Below are positions 16,496-25,253 of a DNA stretch of 44,238 nucleotides, one piece after another. The notes beneath the pieces were generated by a model, which was not told where the DNA came from, made no database searches, and saw only the letters and a list, made by a program, of their open reading frames with translations. The position numbers and the translations under genes are program-made. The stretch comes from Pyrinomonadaceae bacterium. GTDB lineage: Bacteria > Acidobacteriota > Blastocatellia > Pyrinomonadales > Pyrinomonadaceae. Each line of letters begins with the position of its first letter. The first letter of the stretch is position 1. The DNA is taken from assembly GCA_021463165.1 (NCBI GenBank), contig JAJTWY010000025.1, positions 1 through 44,238 of the forward strand, read 5' to 3'.

Positions 16496-17278
16496 CTAGA
16501 ATGGACTTCCAAAAAGCAGTCTGGCCGCGCTCGCCTTGCCGAGAACGTCGAAGAACTTCTCGATGGTAAATCCTTTGCCCGAAACAAAGACCTGATCGCC
16601 GGGGTTGAGGAAAACCATTTCGGCCTTGCCGGATTCCATCTGCGACAGGCTCACCTGTTTTCTGGCCAATTTCCCGTCCTTTGTGTAGCTGACGACGTAA
16701 ACCTTATCCTTGTTGCCGTTCTTGGTAACGCCGCCGCTTTCGAGGATCGCCTCGTACACACTTATCTTTCGGTCCATCACGCGAACCCCGGGCGTAGCAA
16801 CATTGCCCATCACGCTGTATCGGGTCGACATCGCCCGTTCGAGGGTGACCGTTACCTTCGGATCGATGATGAATTCATCGAGTTTCTGTGTTATCTCAGC
16901 GGCAACCTGTTCGACCGTCTTCCCGGCTACAAGTATGCCTTCGCGAATCAGCGGATACGAGATCCTGGCGTTCGGTGGGATCGGCTTCGACAAAATGCAG
17001 TAGGCCGGACATTGCCCAAAAACCTCAACGGTTATGACATCGGTCGGACCGAGGCGGTATTCCTTAAGATAGTTGTCGTAGTATGGAAGTATCTCGTCGT
17101 CGGCCGACTTCTCATTCTCTGGTGCCGGGTTCGACAGCGTCGCCGTTGTCGGGCTTGCTTGCTTCCCTGCTTTCTCCTCGCTTTTTGAAGCCGTGTCCTG
17201 CGCGATGCAGGCCGAAGCCGCCACGATGATCATTGCGACCATTATTGGTAGATCTCGAATTATTGCCTTCTCTTTCAT
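16496..17278 (-). CDS. Polysaccharide export protein (Wza/OPX type, SLBB domain)
   Basis: 260 residues. A signal sequence with a hydrophobic core (IMVAMIIVAASAC) ends at a cysteine that could be lipidated, as in Wza-type outer-membrane lipoproteins. The polysaccharide-export domain starts at YRLGPTDVITVEVFGQ (about residue 73). It is followed by an SLBB-like domain with YSVMGNVATPGV and by an LNPGDQVFVSGKG segment. Proteins of this class form the outer-membrane channel for capsule or exopolysaccharide together with a Wzz-like co-polymerase, present here as the gene at 20892. The protein is shorter than Wza (about 360 residues), but such short forms are usual in exosortase-linked clusters. Confidence 0.9.
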   Translation of the reverse strand: MKEKAIIRDLPIMVAMIIVAASACIAQDTASKSEEKAGKQASPTTATLSNPAPENEKSADDEILPYYDNYLKEYRLGPTDVITVEVFGQCPAYCILSKPIPPNARISYPLIREGILVAGKTVEQVAAEITQKLDEFIIDPKVTVTLERAMSTRYSVMGNVATPGVRVMDRKISVYEAILESGGVTKNGNKDKVYVVSYTKDGKLARKQVSLSQMESGKAEMVFLNPGDQVFVSGKGFTIEKFFDVLGKASAARLLFGSPF

Positions 17279-17332
17279 ATCTGTTGCCTCGACGCTTAGA
17301 AAAACTCCGATTTGCCTGAAGAATCCAGTTGT

Positions 17333-18721
17333 TTATCTGCCCTTACCAAACAAGACGGTCTTCACCGTGTCAAAAATGATCATTATGTCCAGTGTCAGGC
17401 TCTGATTCTTTATGTAGTAAAGATCGTACTGAAGCTTCTGAACCGCATCGCTCACTGAAGCTCCGTACGGATATTTGATCTGCGCCCAGCCTGTAAGGCC
17501 CGGCGCGACCAGGTGGCGATGATCGAAATATGGGATCTCCTTTGCCAGCTGCTGTACGAAATGCGGTCGTTCGGGGCGTGGCCCAACGAAGTTCATCTCG
17601 CCCTTAATGATGTTCCAAAACTGAGGGATCTCATCGATACGCAGCTTTCTGATAACCTTACCGACGCGAGTTACGCGCTCATCGTTCGATGCAGCCCACA
17701 GCGGCTTCCCGTCTGCTTCGGCGTCAACCTTCATTGACCGAAATTTTATGACCTTGAAACTTTTTCCGCCTTTACCAACCCGCTCCTGCATATAGAAGAT
17801 CGGGCCGCGTGATTCGACCTTGATCAAGATCGCGGTCAGCAACGCGACTGGCAGCGAGACGAATAAGCCTATCAATGCCAGGACGCGGTGGACGGATTCG
17901 CGGAACACTAGTTTTATCGGTGAATCGCGCCTCTTTCCGGCAAAGATCAGCCACGACGGCCTCAGCATATCGACATGGACCTTACCGGTTATTCGCTCAA
18001 AGAATGACGTACACTCCTCGATCGACACATCACCCGCCAAGCTCATTTTTAATAGAGCTTCTGTCGGAAATGCTCCACGTCGTTCACGAACAGCTATAAC
18101 GACGCGGTCGATCTTCTCACTACGGATGACGTTTTCCAGTTCATGGGCCTTGCCGATTATCTCTGATCTTCCGAGCTTCTCCTTTGGTTTTGCGCCATTC
18201 TCCGATAGGAAGCCGACGATCCGATAGCCGGCATCCCTGCGTTCCCAGACGGCTTCGGCCGTATCCAGCGCCGTCTTTCCGGTGCCCACGACCAGGATCT
18301 TCTCACCTATCTCGGGATGTCCGGTGAGAGCATGGATCGCGATACGCCAGCCAAGCAGCATCACCAGCACCACCACGACCGCGACCACCGATATGCCGCG
18401 GCCCAGCATAAGTTCGGGAACGAAGTAGAAGATAAGGGCGAGCGAGACCCAAGCGATGCCCAAGGCCTGAACCAGCCGGAGAAGAAGCTCCCGCCGGTTG
18501 GTCATTACAACGTAATCATAAAGATCGTAGAAATACAGGATCAGCAGGCAAACAGCGGTGGCGAAGGCGATCTTGAGCCAACCATTCCTGTTCGTCAGTT
18601 CATTGGCCGACCCGGCAAAACCAAGCCGGAGGTGCATCGCCAGAACGATTCCCGAGAATACGATCGCGGTATCGGCCAGCAATAGCCAAATGAGCCTTGA
18701 ACTAAGTTTGGTGGCACCCAT
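17333..18721 (-). CDS. Initiating sugar-phosphate transferase, EpsB/WbaP type
   Basis: 462 residues. Four to five membrane segments lie in the first 130 residues, followed by a Rossmann-like middle domain (ILVVGTGKTALDTAEAV) and a C-terminal bacterial sugar transferase domain. That domain starts near a further membrane segment at about 275 and carries VIKFRSM, RKLRIDEIPQFWNII, VGPRPERP and LTGWAQI motifs. These enzymes move a sugar 1-phosphate from a nucleotide sugar to undecaprenyl phosphate and begin the repeat unit. The length and C-terminal DLYYIKNQSLTLDIMIIFDT pattern resemble the family associated with PEP-CTERM loci (TIGR03013, from memory). Which sugar it uses cannot be told. It sits between the tyrosine kinase and the export gene. 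Confidence 0.92.
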   Translation of the reverse strand: MGATKLSSRLIWLLLADTAIVFSGIVLAMHLRLGFAGSANELTNRNGWLKIAFATAVCLLILYFYDLYDYVVMTNRRELLLRLVQALGIAWVSLALIFYFVPELMLGRGISVVAVVVVLVMLLGWRIAIHALTGHPEIGEKILVVGTGKTALDTAEAVWERRDAGYRIVGFLSENGAKPKEKLGRSEIIGKAHELENVIRSEKIDRVVIAVRERRGAFPTEALLKMSLAGDVSIEECTSFFERITGKVHVDMLRPSWLIFAGKRRDSPIKLVFRESVHRVLALIGLFVSLPVALLTAILIKVESRGPIFYMQERVGKGGKSFKVIKFRSMKVDAEADGKPLWAASNDERVTRVGKVIRKLRIDEIPQFWNIIKGEMNFVGPRPERPHFVQQLAKEIPYFDHRHLVAPGLTGWAQIKYPYGASVSDAVQKLQYDLYYIKNQSLTLDIMIIFDTVKTVLFGKGR

Positions 18722-18737
18722 TGCGCTTTATTCCTAC

Positions 18738-19751
18738 TTACGGTACGGCAGTCTCGCCCAGACGTTTGTAGTTGTAGTAACCGTAGTTGTAGTGCGACTC
18801 CTCGAGCACGTCCTCACTTTGATTGAGGACAACGCCCAGCATTCGATCCTTCGGGATCGGCTCTAGGATCCGCTCGATGACACTGCACTTCGTTCGATTT
18901 GCCCGAACAACCAGCAGTGCGCCGTCGGCGTGGTTTATAAGAACGGTCGCGTCGGTAAAGATGCCGAGGGGCGGAGCGTCGATGATGACATAGTCGAACA
19001 TCTCGCGCGCTTCGCGTAGGATCTCTTTGAACTTAGGCCCCGAGATCAGCTCCGCTACATCGCTTCGAGGATCACCGCCAGTCAGAATATGGAGGCCCGA
19101 CGGTTCGAGCCGGACGATAGATTCGATCAGCGTCGTATCACCTGCAAGCAAGTGGGAAAGGCCTTTGTCAGTCTCGATACCGAGATAATCACCGAGGCTT
19201 GGCATTCTTAGATCGCTGTCGATGATCAGGCATCTAACGCCGTCCGTCTGAGCGAGGAGCCATGCGAGGTTGAGCGCGGTTACCGATTTGCCTTCGCTTG
19301 GATTAACGCTAGCAACAACGATCGACTGCAATTTCTGCCGCTGGCTCTTGTGAAGAATGTGCGTTCGGAGGCTGCGGTATTCTTCACAATAGGCCGACGT
19401 CGGCTGCGTGATCGCAACGAGTCGCGGCTCGACACGTCCGGTGTCGACATCCCAACTTACAAAGTCGGGTAACTGCCGACCACCGGTTCGTATTAAGGAT
19501 TCGGCGTTCAATTTTGCCCCGGCAGAGATCTCCGTTTCCAACCGAACAGGGAGTGCCGTCCCGTTCGTTGAACCCGGCTGCCCTATGAACGCCGAACTTG
19601 GTGTACCGATCTTCACGCCCTCTGCAAGCATCTCGGGCGGTGTATTTACACGCCGGATGTTCTTGTTGTTTGGGACGATCTTCTCGTTAGGCCGGTATTC
19701 GCCTCCGAGAGTTTCGGTACGTTTTCTTTCTAATGCTTTGAGAATGCTCAT
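18738..19751 (-). CDS. BY-kinase (CpsD/CapB type) with tyrosine-rich tail, PEP-CTERM locus type
   Basis: 337 residues. A polar N-terminal stretch of about 110 residues precedes the P-loop kinase domain. Walker A is SVNPSEGKS (148-156), A' is LIIDSDLRMPS (175-185), and Walker B is DYVIIDAPPLG. The tail SHYNYGYYNYK holds five tyrosines close together, the usual autophosphorylation cluster of bacterial tyrosine kinases. These kinases control chain length and export of polysaccharide by cycling phosphorylation with a Wzz-type membrane partner. No transmembrane activator domain is fused here, so the partner should be the separate chain-length protein encoded at 20892. The gene lies between the ATPase and sugar transferase genes, with gaps of 33 and 16 bases. 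Confidence 0.92.
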   Translation of the reverse strand: MSILKALERKRTETLGGEYRPNEKIVPNNKNIRRVNTPPEMLAEGVKIGTPSSAFIGQPGSTNGTALPVRLETEISAGAKLNAESLIRTGGRQLPDFVSWDVDTGRVEPRLVAITQPTSAYCEEYRSLRTHILHKSQRQKLQSIVVASVNPSEGKSVTALNLAWLLAQTDGVRCLIIDSDLRMPSLGDYLGIETDKGLSHLLAGDTTLIESIVRLEPSGLHILTGGDPRSDVAELISGPKFKEILREAREMFDYVIIDAPPLGIFTDATVLINHADGALLVVRANRTKCSVIERILEPIPKDRMLGVVLNQSEDVLEESHYNYGYYNYKRLGETAVP

Positions 19752-19784
19752 GGTCGATCACTCCTGGCCCGCTAGGCGACTTTG

Positions 19785-20852
19785 TCAGTTGTACTTGTTA
19801 AAACCATTGAGAGTGCCGAGTTCGAGCGCCACATCCTCGTCAAGATCTTCAAAAATGAGCGTGTCGCCATTGGAAAACGGGGTCGTTACGGACGGCTCCG
19901 GGATCTCCGCATTCTGCTTGAAGACGCGCGGTTTTACTGCATCAGTCCTGGCCGCGCCCGATCGAATGTCCTCTGGTGTCTCAGAACGCAGCACGCGTCC
20001 GCTTGGGACGTCAAATGCTCGATCAACCGCAGCAAGGTCGGTTCGCGGCAGAAGGTCGAGATTTTCAGCAACCGACTCGATGATCTGCCGGCCGATGACC
20101 GGTTCGCCCGCAGAGTAGGCTGCAAGCATCGCATTGTCACAGATATTGTTGATCTGGCGAGGGATCCCCTCGCTGCACTGGAAGATAAAATCGACGGCGC
20201 CCGGAGTGAAAATATTCGGCTGGTCGGAACCTGCGATCATAAGCCGTTCGGTAATATAACGATCGACCTCTTCCACGTTCGGAAATGCGTGCATCGAACA
20301 GCGAAGTGCGACCCGCTGCTTGAGCTGGCGCAGATTCTGCTGATTCAGCTTCTCGCGAAGCTCAGGCTGGCCAGTGAGCACGATCTGAAGATGTTTTGCG
20401 TTATCCGATTCGAAGTTGAGCAGGAGGCGGATCTCCTCCAGCACATGATCAGACAGTTCGTGAGCCTCGTCGATGATCAGGACGGTCCGAAGCCCACGGC
20501 GATGGCGCTCCTCGAGAACACGGCCCATCAGCGTAAGCAGTTCGGACTTGTTCGACCAGTCCTTGATGCCCAGCATCTGGGTCACATGGTGATAGAACTC
20601 CTCGATCGAGAGCCGTGGATTAAATACGTATGCCGCAAGAACGCTGGAGTCGAGACGCCGCAGGATCCATCGGAGGGCCGTCGTCTTACCCGTACCGACC
20701 TCGCCGCTGAGGACGATCAGTCCTTTCGCATTCTCAAGCCCATAGTAGAGGCTTGCAAGCACCTCGTTGTAACTCGGGGTAAAAACAATGAACCTCGGGT
20801 CCGGTGTCAGCGTGAATGGTGTGTCTTCTAATCCAAAGAATTCCTTATACAT
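19785..20852 (-). CDS. ExeA-like AAA ATPase of the exosortase/PEP-CTERM locus
   Basis: 355 residues. It begins MYKEFFGLEDTPFTLTPDP, a typical ExeA/GspA-type N-terminus. Walker A is GEVGTGKTT (50-58), Walker B is LIIDEAH (125-131), and a sensor-like segment LTGQPEL follows. The last 100 residues are acidic and low in complexity, ending FNKYN. This protein matches the ATPase that accompanies exosortase loci (TIGR03015, from memory), whose exact job is unknown; it may power or control assembly of the export machinery. The gene is 33 bases upstream of the kinase gene and 39 bases downstream of the chain-length gene in the same cluster. Confidence 0.9.
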   Translation of the reverse strand: MYKEFFGLEDTPFTLTPDPRFIVFTPSYNEVLASLYYGLENAKGLIVLSGEVGTGKTTALRWILRRLDSSVLAAYVFNPRLSIEEFYHHVTQMLGIKDWSNKSELLTLMGRVLEERHRRGLRTVLIIDEAHELSDHVLEEIRLLLNFESDNAKHLQIVLTGQPELREKLNQQNLRQLKQRVALRCSMHAFPNVEEVDRYITERLMIAGSDQPNIFTPGAVDFIFQCSEGIPRQINNICDNAMLAAYSAGEPVIGRQIIESVAENLDLLPRTDLAAVDRAFDVPSGRVLRSETPEDIRSGAARTDAVKPRVFKQNAEIPEPSVTTPFSNGDTLIFEDLDEDVALELGTLNGFNKYN

Positions 20853-20891
20853 AATATTTAACCCCTCAAGAAGCGATCGCGGTCGCGTTCA

Positions 20892-22544
20892 CTATACAAA
20901 CCTGTCAAAAAGCCTCGTCATCTGAAGTATCAGCACGATCAGGGGAATGATCCCGATAGCGGCCGCAGTGCCAGCGGCGAGTTTCAGCCAACCGGATCGT
21001 CGTATCCAGTTCTTCTCACTGACAGACAGGAGCGGCGGCACCGAGGCAAGTACCGGTAGACCGGTGTAATGCTTCGCATCATCAATGCTCTGTATCTTGA
21101 ATAGCCGCGGAACCTCGAAGAATGCGGCAAGAAAGAGCCCGAGCGCGAGGCCGATGCCGGTTCCCAGCATGGTCAACATAAATCGCTTCGGCGCAACAGG
21201 CGACGAAGGCAAACTGGCGGGATCCTGAACTCGGATGGTCTCACCCTGCTGGCCCTGTTCGACATCCAGCGTTACGCCCGCATCGTTCTTCTTCTTCATC
21301 ATCTCGTCGTAGGCCGCCTTGGCAGACTGATGCTGGGCTGTCACGCTTTCGAGCGCGACCTTGACCTGGGGGATCGCGTTGATCCGTGCTTCAAGCGATG
21401 CGATCTGCATCGCATTCTGCTGGCGTTCGGCGTCCTTGGTCTGCAGCTGCTGTTCGATCTGGCCTATCTGGGCCTGGATCCTTTGATTCTCGAGTTCGAG
21501 ATTCTTCTTCTGCAATTCGGCTTTGCGGCTGGTCGATTGCGTTGCGACAGCGACACGTTTCTCCGTGTTCTTCCTCAGATTTTCGATCTCCTCGTTTACT
21601 CGGGCGATCTCGTCGCGCTTTGCAATAACGGCCGGGTGCTTGTCGCGCCATGTTTTCATGTAGGTATCGAGTTGACCCATCAGATCGGCACGCTTCTGGA
21701 TCAACTGAGCGTAAGCCGGCGTATCCTCTATCTGCGAAGCCTGACGAGCGGTGTCCTGAGTCTCCTTCTCGCCAAAATCTTCGATCAGTCGCATCTGGCG
21801 ATTGTTTGACGCAATACCGTCGCTCAACCTTCCCTTTTCGTTATATAGCGACTGTTTTTCTTTCGTTATTGTGTCGTCCCGTTGACGAAGCCCTTCGAGC
21901 TGGGCCACGAGCCCTTGTTCAGATTCGGGAAGGGTCGCGACATTCTGCATCATGATGTCAAGACGCTGTTTCTCAAGATTGTCGAGTGCGGCCTTCTTCT
22001 CGCTCAACTGTCGCTCGAAAAGCTCGTTGGTCGATTCGGCGATCTCAACCGCATTCTGAACCTGCGCGTTTACATACTTACTTGCCAGTTCGGAAGTAAC
22101 ATTTCGCGCGGATTGTGGATCCCGATCGCGATAGCTGATCTTGAAAGCCGCCACCTTTTCATTTCCGGTCTCGGCCATCTCCACGGTGATGGATTTATGC
22201 ATCTTCTCGAAGATCAGTTCCATCGGCATTTGAGCGGCTCGCTCCAGCTTGTAAAGGTCATATTTCTGGATCATCGGCTCGAGCGAAGAACGACTCAGGA
22301 CTTCCTGGTTGATGGTCGAAAGACGCTGAGAAAGGTCTTCGCGTGAAACCGGAGCGACCAGATTCGACGAGATCGTCGGAGGCTTTACTGTCAGCAGAGA
22401 CGTCGATTCGTAGACACTCGGCAGCCTATAGACCACATAGCCGATCGCGACCGTCAGCGTGATCATCGGAAGGATGATCAGCCATTTCTGGCGCTTGAGC
22501 ATCCCAAATAATTCGCCGGGTTTTCTTTGTCTAAATTCAGCCAT
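20892..22544 (-). CDS. Wzz-type polysaccharide chain-length determinant
   Basis: 550 residues. One membrane segment lies near the N-terminus (WLIILPMITLTVAIGYVVY). A long periplasmic region follows with a coiled coil from about 170 to 390. Two membrane segments close the protein, one near 450-470 (LTMLGTGIGLALGLFLAAFF) and one near the C-terminus. A proline-rich PSSPVAPKR motif just before the second membrane segment is the family mark. Such proteins set polymer length together with a BY-kinase, which is encoded two genes downstream. The size and double-membrane C-terminus fit the version found in PEP-CTERM loci (TIGR03007, from memory). No kinase domain is fused to it. Confidence 0.9.
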   Translation of the reverse strand: MAEFRQRKPGELFGMLKRQKWLIILPMITLTVAIGYVVYRLPSVYESTSLLTVKPPTISSNLVAPVSREDLSQRLSTINQEVLSRSSLEPMIQKYDLYKLERAAQMPMELIFEKMHKSITVEMAETGNEKVAAFKISYRDRDPQSARNVTSELASKYVNAQVQNAVEIAESTNELFERQLSEKKAALDNLEKQRLDIMMQNVATLPESEQGLVAQLEGLRQRDDTITKEKQSLYNEKGRLSDGIASNNRQMRLIEDFGEKETQDTARQASQIEDTPAYAQLIQKRADLMGQLDTYMKTWRDKHPAVIAKRDEIARVNEEIENLRKNTEKRVAVATQSTSRKAELQKKNLELENQRIQAQIGQIEQQLQTKDAERQQNAMQIASLEARINAIPQVKVALESVTAQHQSAKAAYDEMMKKKNDAGVTLDVEQGQQGETIRVQDPASLPSSPVAPKRFMLTMLGTGIGLALGLFLAAFFEVPRLFKIQSIDDAKHYTGLPVLASVPPLLSVSEKNWIRRSGWLKLAAGTAAAIGIIPLIVLILQMTRLFDRFV

Positions 22545-22577
22545 TTTCTTATACCTGCAAAAACTGCCTATTCGATA

Positions 22578-22727
22578 TCACTCACCGTTGCGGCCGAAGA
22601 ATGACCTGAGCACGACCGCAAGCACCACTAGCCCAACCCCAAAGAAAAGAACCCCAACAGATTCCGGGATAGAGACGACCATTGCCTCAACCCCCGCCGA
22701 ACTACCAATCTCAAACAACAAAAACAT
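22578..22727 (-). CDS. 49-residue mini-protein with a PEP-CTERM-like sorting tail
   Basis: A short reading frame from the ATG at 22727 to the TGA at 22578-22580, with a strong ribosome site (AGGAGAGGG) eight bases before the start. It lies 15 bases after the TPR gene and 33 bases before the chain-length gene on the same strand, so it is very likely translated. After 18 residues it shows IPES (20-23), then a 17-residue hydrophobic stretch (VGVLFFGVGLVVLAVVL) and a basic end (R41, R46). This is the three-part layout of a PEP-CTERM anchor: PEP-like motif, membrane helix, positive cluster. The motif is PES, not PEP, and there is no normal signal peptide. It may be an exosortase substrate, a decoy or a small membrane subunit. 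Confidence 0.75.
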   Translation of the reverse strand: MFLLFEIGSSAGVEAMVVSIPESVGVLFFGVGLVVLAVVLRSFFGRNGE

Positions 22728-22742
22728 TGTTAGTTCCCTCTC

Positions 22743-25031
22743 CTATCCCAGGTTCCTGCCGCCGGCTTTGGCCATGGCGATACCAAGCCGTTCGCGATAG
22801 GCCGGATTTGGCTTTGTCCCGGTCTTTCGCGCCGTCGATTCTTCGATAGCTACCGCCTTCCGGAACTGTTCGACCGCCGGTGCGACCAGGCCTTTCTTTA
22901 GATAGATCCAGCCAAGCGTGTCATGAAAATTCGCGGTCGGCTGACTCTTGCTTATGGCAAGCGTTGCCAACCGAAGAGCCTCATCGAGATTTCCTTGCCT
23001 CTCGGCCATAAGCCAGGCAAGGTTATTGGCAGCGATCGCCGAATCGGGAGCCAATTCCAGAGCACGGCGGTAGGCTTTTTCGGCCTCATTCGAATTGCTT
23101 CGCGAGTCCTCAAGAATGCCGAGCATTGTAAAGACCGCAGCGGCAGGCCGTCTTTCGGTCACCTGACGATATTTCTCTACGGCTTCATTCGTCCGGTTGC
23201 GACCCGCCAAGAAACTCGCGTATGCGGAATAGGCCGGAAGATAATCAGGATCGATCTCGATCGCCTGGGAAAGCTGACGTTCTGTTTCGACATCATCCCT
23301 CTCGGCCGAGGCGACGGTGGACCTCAGGTAATGAAGCGCAGCTGCCGATTCCTTGTCGTCTTGGTTTTCTGCCAGTAGTTCGTCAAGTTTGATCTTGGCT
23401 TTGGCACTGCGGTTGAGTTTGATCGCCATGTTGACAGTACCGCTTATCGCGTCAAAATTACGGCTGTCCATAGCGATCGCCTTTTCGTAGGCCGCCAAAG
23501 CTCCATCGAAGTTTTTTTCCGCAGCCAGAACCCTCGCTAGATTGACCGCCGCCGTTGAGGAACGCGGAGAGCGTTTCGCCACCTCAGTCAGATCCACCTT
23601 TGCTTCGGCAATACGGCCAAGCTCGAGGTTCGCAAGGCCCCGCGACGAGATCGCTCGAACCCGGATGTCCTCGATCATCTGGGACGGCATATCGGCGTTC
23701 GGAACCGCGGTCGATGCCTTTTTTACAAGTTCATTCGCCAATCTCAAGGCGGTCGACGCATCGTTTGCTGTAAAAGCCGCCTGGATCCTTATGAGGGAAC
23801 CGTGCAAGTAGTTTGGATGGTAGCGTTCGAGGTCAGCCAGGAAGGCGTTCGCCTGCTCGATCTGGCCTGCGGCGAGTTTGGCCTGTGCCATCAGATAGAG
23901 CGGATCTCGATCGCTCGGGGTCTTTTTCAGCACTTCCTCGAGATCCTTGACCGCATCTTCCGCCCGGCTCTGCTGCAGCCGGAGTTTGGCACGCAACATC
24001 AATGCATCGAGATCGTCGTCGTTGATCTTGAAAAGCGCCGCCAGGTGTTCTTCGACCTTCGATGCCTCTTTCCGTTTCAGGTATATGTCGGCGATCCGAT
24101 ACCGGGCCAGTACGTATTCCGGAGTCTCCGCAAGGATCCGATCCAGCGTATCGATCGCATCGTTCTCACGATCAACCTTTGAATAAAACTCTGCGAGAAC
24201 CAGTCTGCTCTCAGGGCTGTCCTCCTGAAGCGAGACCAACTCAACATATGCCTTTTCTGCCTTTCCGATCTGCCGGCTTGTTACGTAAAACTCGGCGACG
24301 GCCTCGCGTGCCTCGATGCTCGCGGGATCGAGTGCCAGTGCCTTGTTGAACTGTGTCTCAGCATCTTCGTCACGGCTCGAATACATCAGAAAACGGCCAT
24401 ATTCGATATAGCCAAGATAGCTATCAGGGCAATTTTCAATACCGCGTTTGATCGCTGCTTCGGCCTCACCGGCCTTCTCCCGCGTCATGTATAGGCGTTG
24501 GAGACTGATATAGGATTCGATCCGTTTGGGGTTGAGGGCGATCGCTTTGTTGACCACGTCAACAACCTCGTTCTCAGGCCGGCCCTCAGCCGCCAGGATC
24601 GAAGCCGATAGAATGTGCCCTTCGATGAACGAATTGTCAGCCGCCAGGATCTCGTCACGAAGCTCTTGTGTTTCCTCGATCAGCGGCGGCTGGACCAGGA
24701 GAAAGTAGTTGCCGAGCTTCGCCTTGGCGTCGAGATTCGCGTCGTCGAGTTCGACGGTCTTTCTCAACTCCTCGACGGTCTCGTTGAAGCGGCCTAAGTT
24801 CTCATATGCGCGTGCAAGCCCCCAGTGTGCCTTTGCAGAATTAGGATCGGACTCAACCGCTGCTCGGAACTGCATCAGCGCATCGTGAAATTTTCGCTTT
24901 TGGAGATATTCTTCACCCTTTGCAACAAGAGAGGCACTCGAGGTGCACGAAGCTCCGGCCAGAGCAATGCAAAGGACTAAAAATAGGTAGGCAAACGGTC
25001 TACGAGAAATTTGGCACTCTCCGTATAACAT
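22743..25031 (-). CDS. TPR-repeat lipoprotein of the exosortase locus (PrsT type)
   Basis: 762 residues from the ATG at 25031, chosen because it starts a signal peptide ending in a lipoprotein-like cysteine (FLVLCIALAGASC); the frame opens further to 25148 without a ribosome site. The rest is a run of about twenty tetratricopeptide repeats (for example AKAHWGLARAYENLGR, AIAANNLAWLMAERQGN). A long TPR lipoprotein of this kind is a fixed part of PEP-CTERM/exosortase loci (TIGR02917, from memory) and is thought to bind other export components on the periplasmic side. The gap to the exosortase gene is 222 bases, so a separate promoter is possible. I found no clear ribosome site at 25031. Confidence 0.88.
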   Translation of the reverse strand: MLYGECQISRRPFAYLFLVLCIALAGASCTSSASLVAKGEEYLQKRKFHDALMQFRAAVESDPNSAKAHWGLARAYENLGRFNETVEELRKTVELDDANLDAKAKLGNYFLLVQPPLIEETQELRDEILAADNSFIEGHILSASILAAEGRPENEVVDVVNKAIALNPKRIESYISLQRLYMTREKAGEAEAAIKRGIENCPDSYLGYIEYGRFLMYSSRDEDAETQFNKALALDPASIEAREAVAEFYVTSRQIGKAEKAYVELVSLQEDSPESRLVLAEFYSKVDRENDAIDTLDRILAETPEYVLARYRIADIYLKRKEASKVEEHLAALFKINDDDLDALMLRAKLRLQQSRAEDAVKDLEEVLKKTPSDRDPLYLMAQAKLAAGQIEQANAFLADLERYHPNYLHGSLIRIQAAFTANDASTALRLANELVKKASTAVPNADMPSQMIEDIRVRAISSRGLANLELGRIAEAKVDLTEVAKRSPRSSTAAVNLARVLAAEKNFDGALAAYEKAIAMDSRNFDAISGTVNMAIKLNRSAKAKIKLDELLAENQDDKESAAALHYLRSTVASAERDDVETERQLSQAIEIDPDYLPAYSAYASFLAGRNRTNEAVEKYRQVTERRPAAAVFTMLGILEDSRSNSNEAEKAYRRALELAPDSAIAANNLAWLMAERQGNLDEALRLATLAISKSQPTANFHDTLGWIYLKKGLVAPAVEQFRKAVAIEESTARKTGTKPNPAYRERLGIAMAKAGGRNLG

Positions 25032-25253
25032 AATCGTTAAGATTGTGAACCGCGATCGGCTCTGCGTTGGTTCTCGGGGCGTTGAGAACTGACGCTTCGG
25101 CAGTTGATCGGGGCTTATTGCGGATACACTGATCGGGTCATCCGCCAATTACTGCAATTTCAAAACCTTGTCCGGATTCACCGGCACTTTGAAAAATAGA
25201 GACAATCGGCAGGGGATTTCAGAAAAAAATCAGATCGGAGTGGTTTGTATACA

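Noticed and set aside
16349..17188. 279-codon frame on the plus strand
   Set aside because: Antisense shadow of the Wza-type export gene, which has recognisable domains.
19782..20831. 349-codon frame on the plus strand
   Set aside because: Antisense shadow of the ExeA-like ATPase gene, which has intact Walker motifs.
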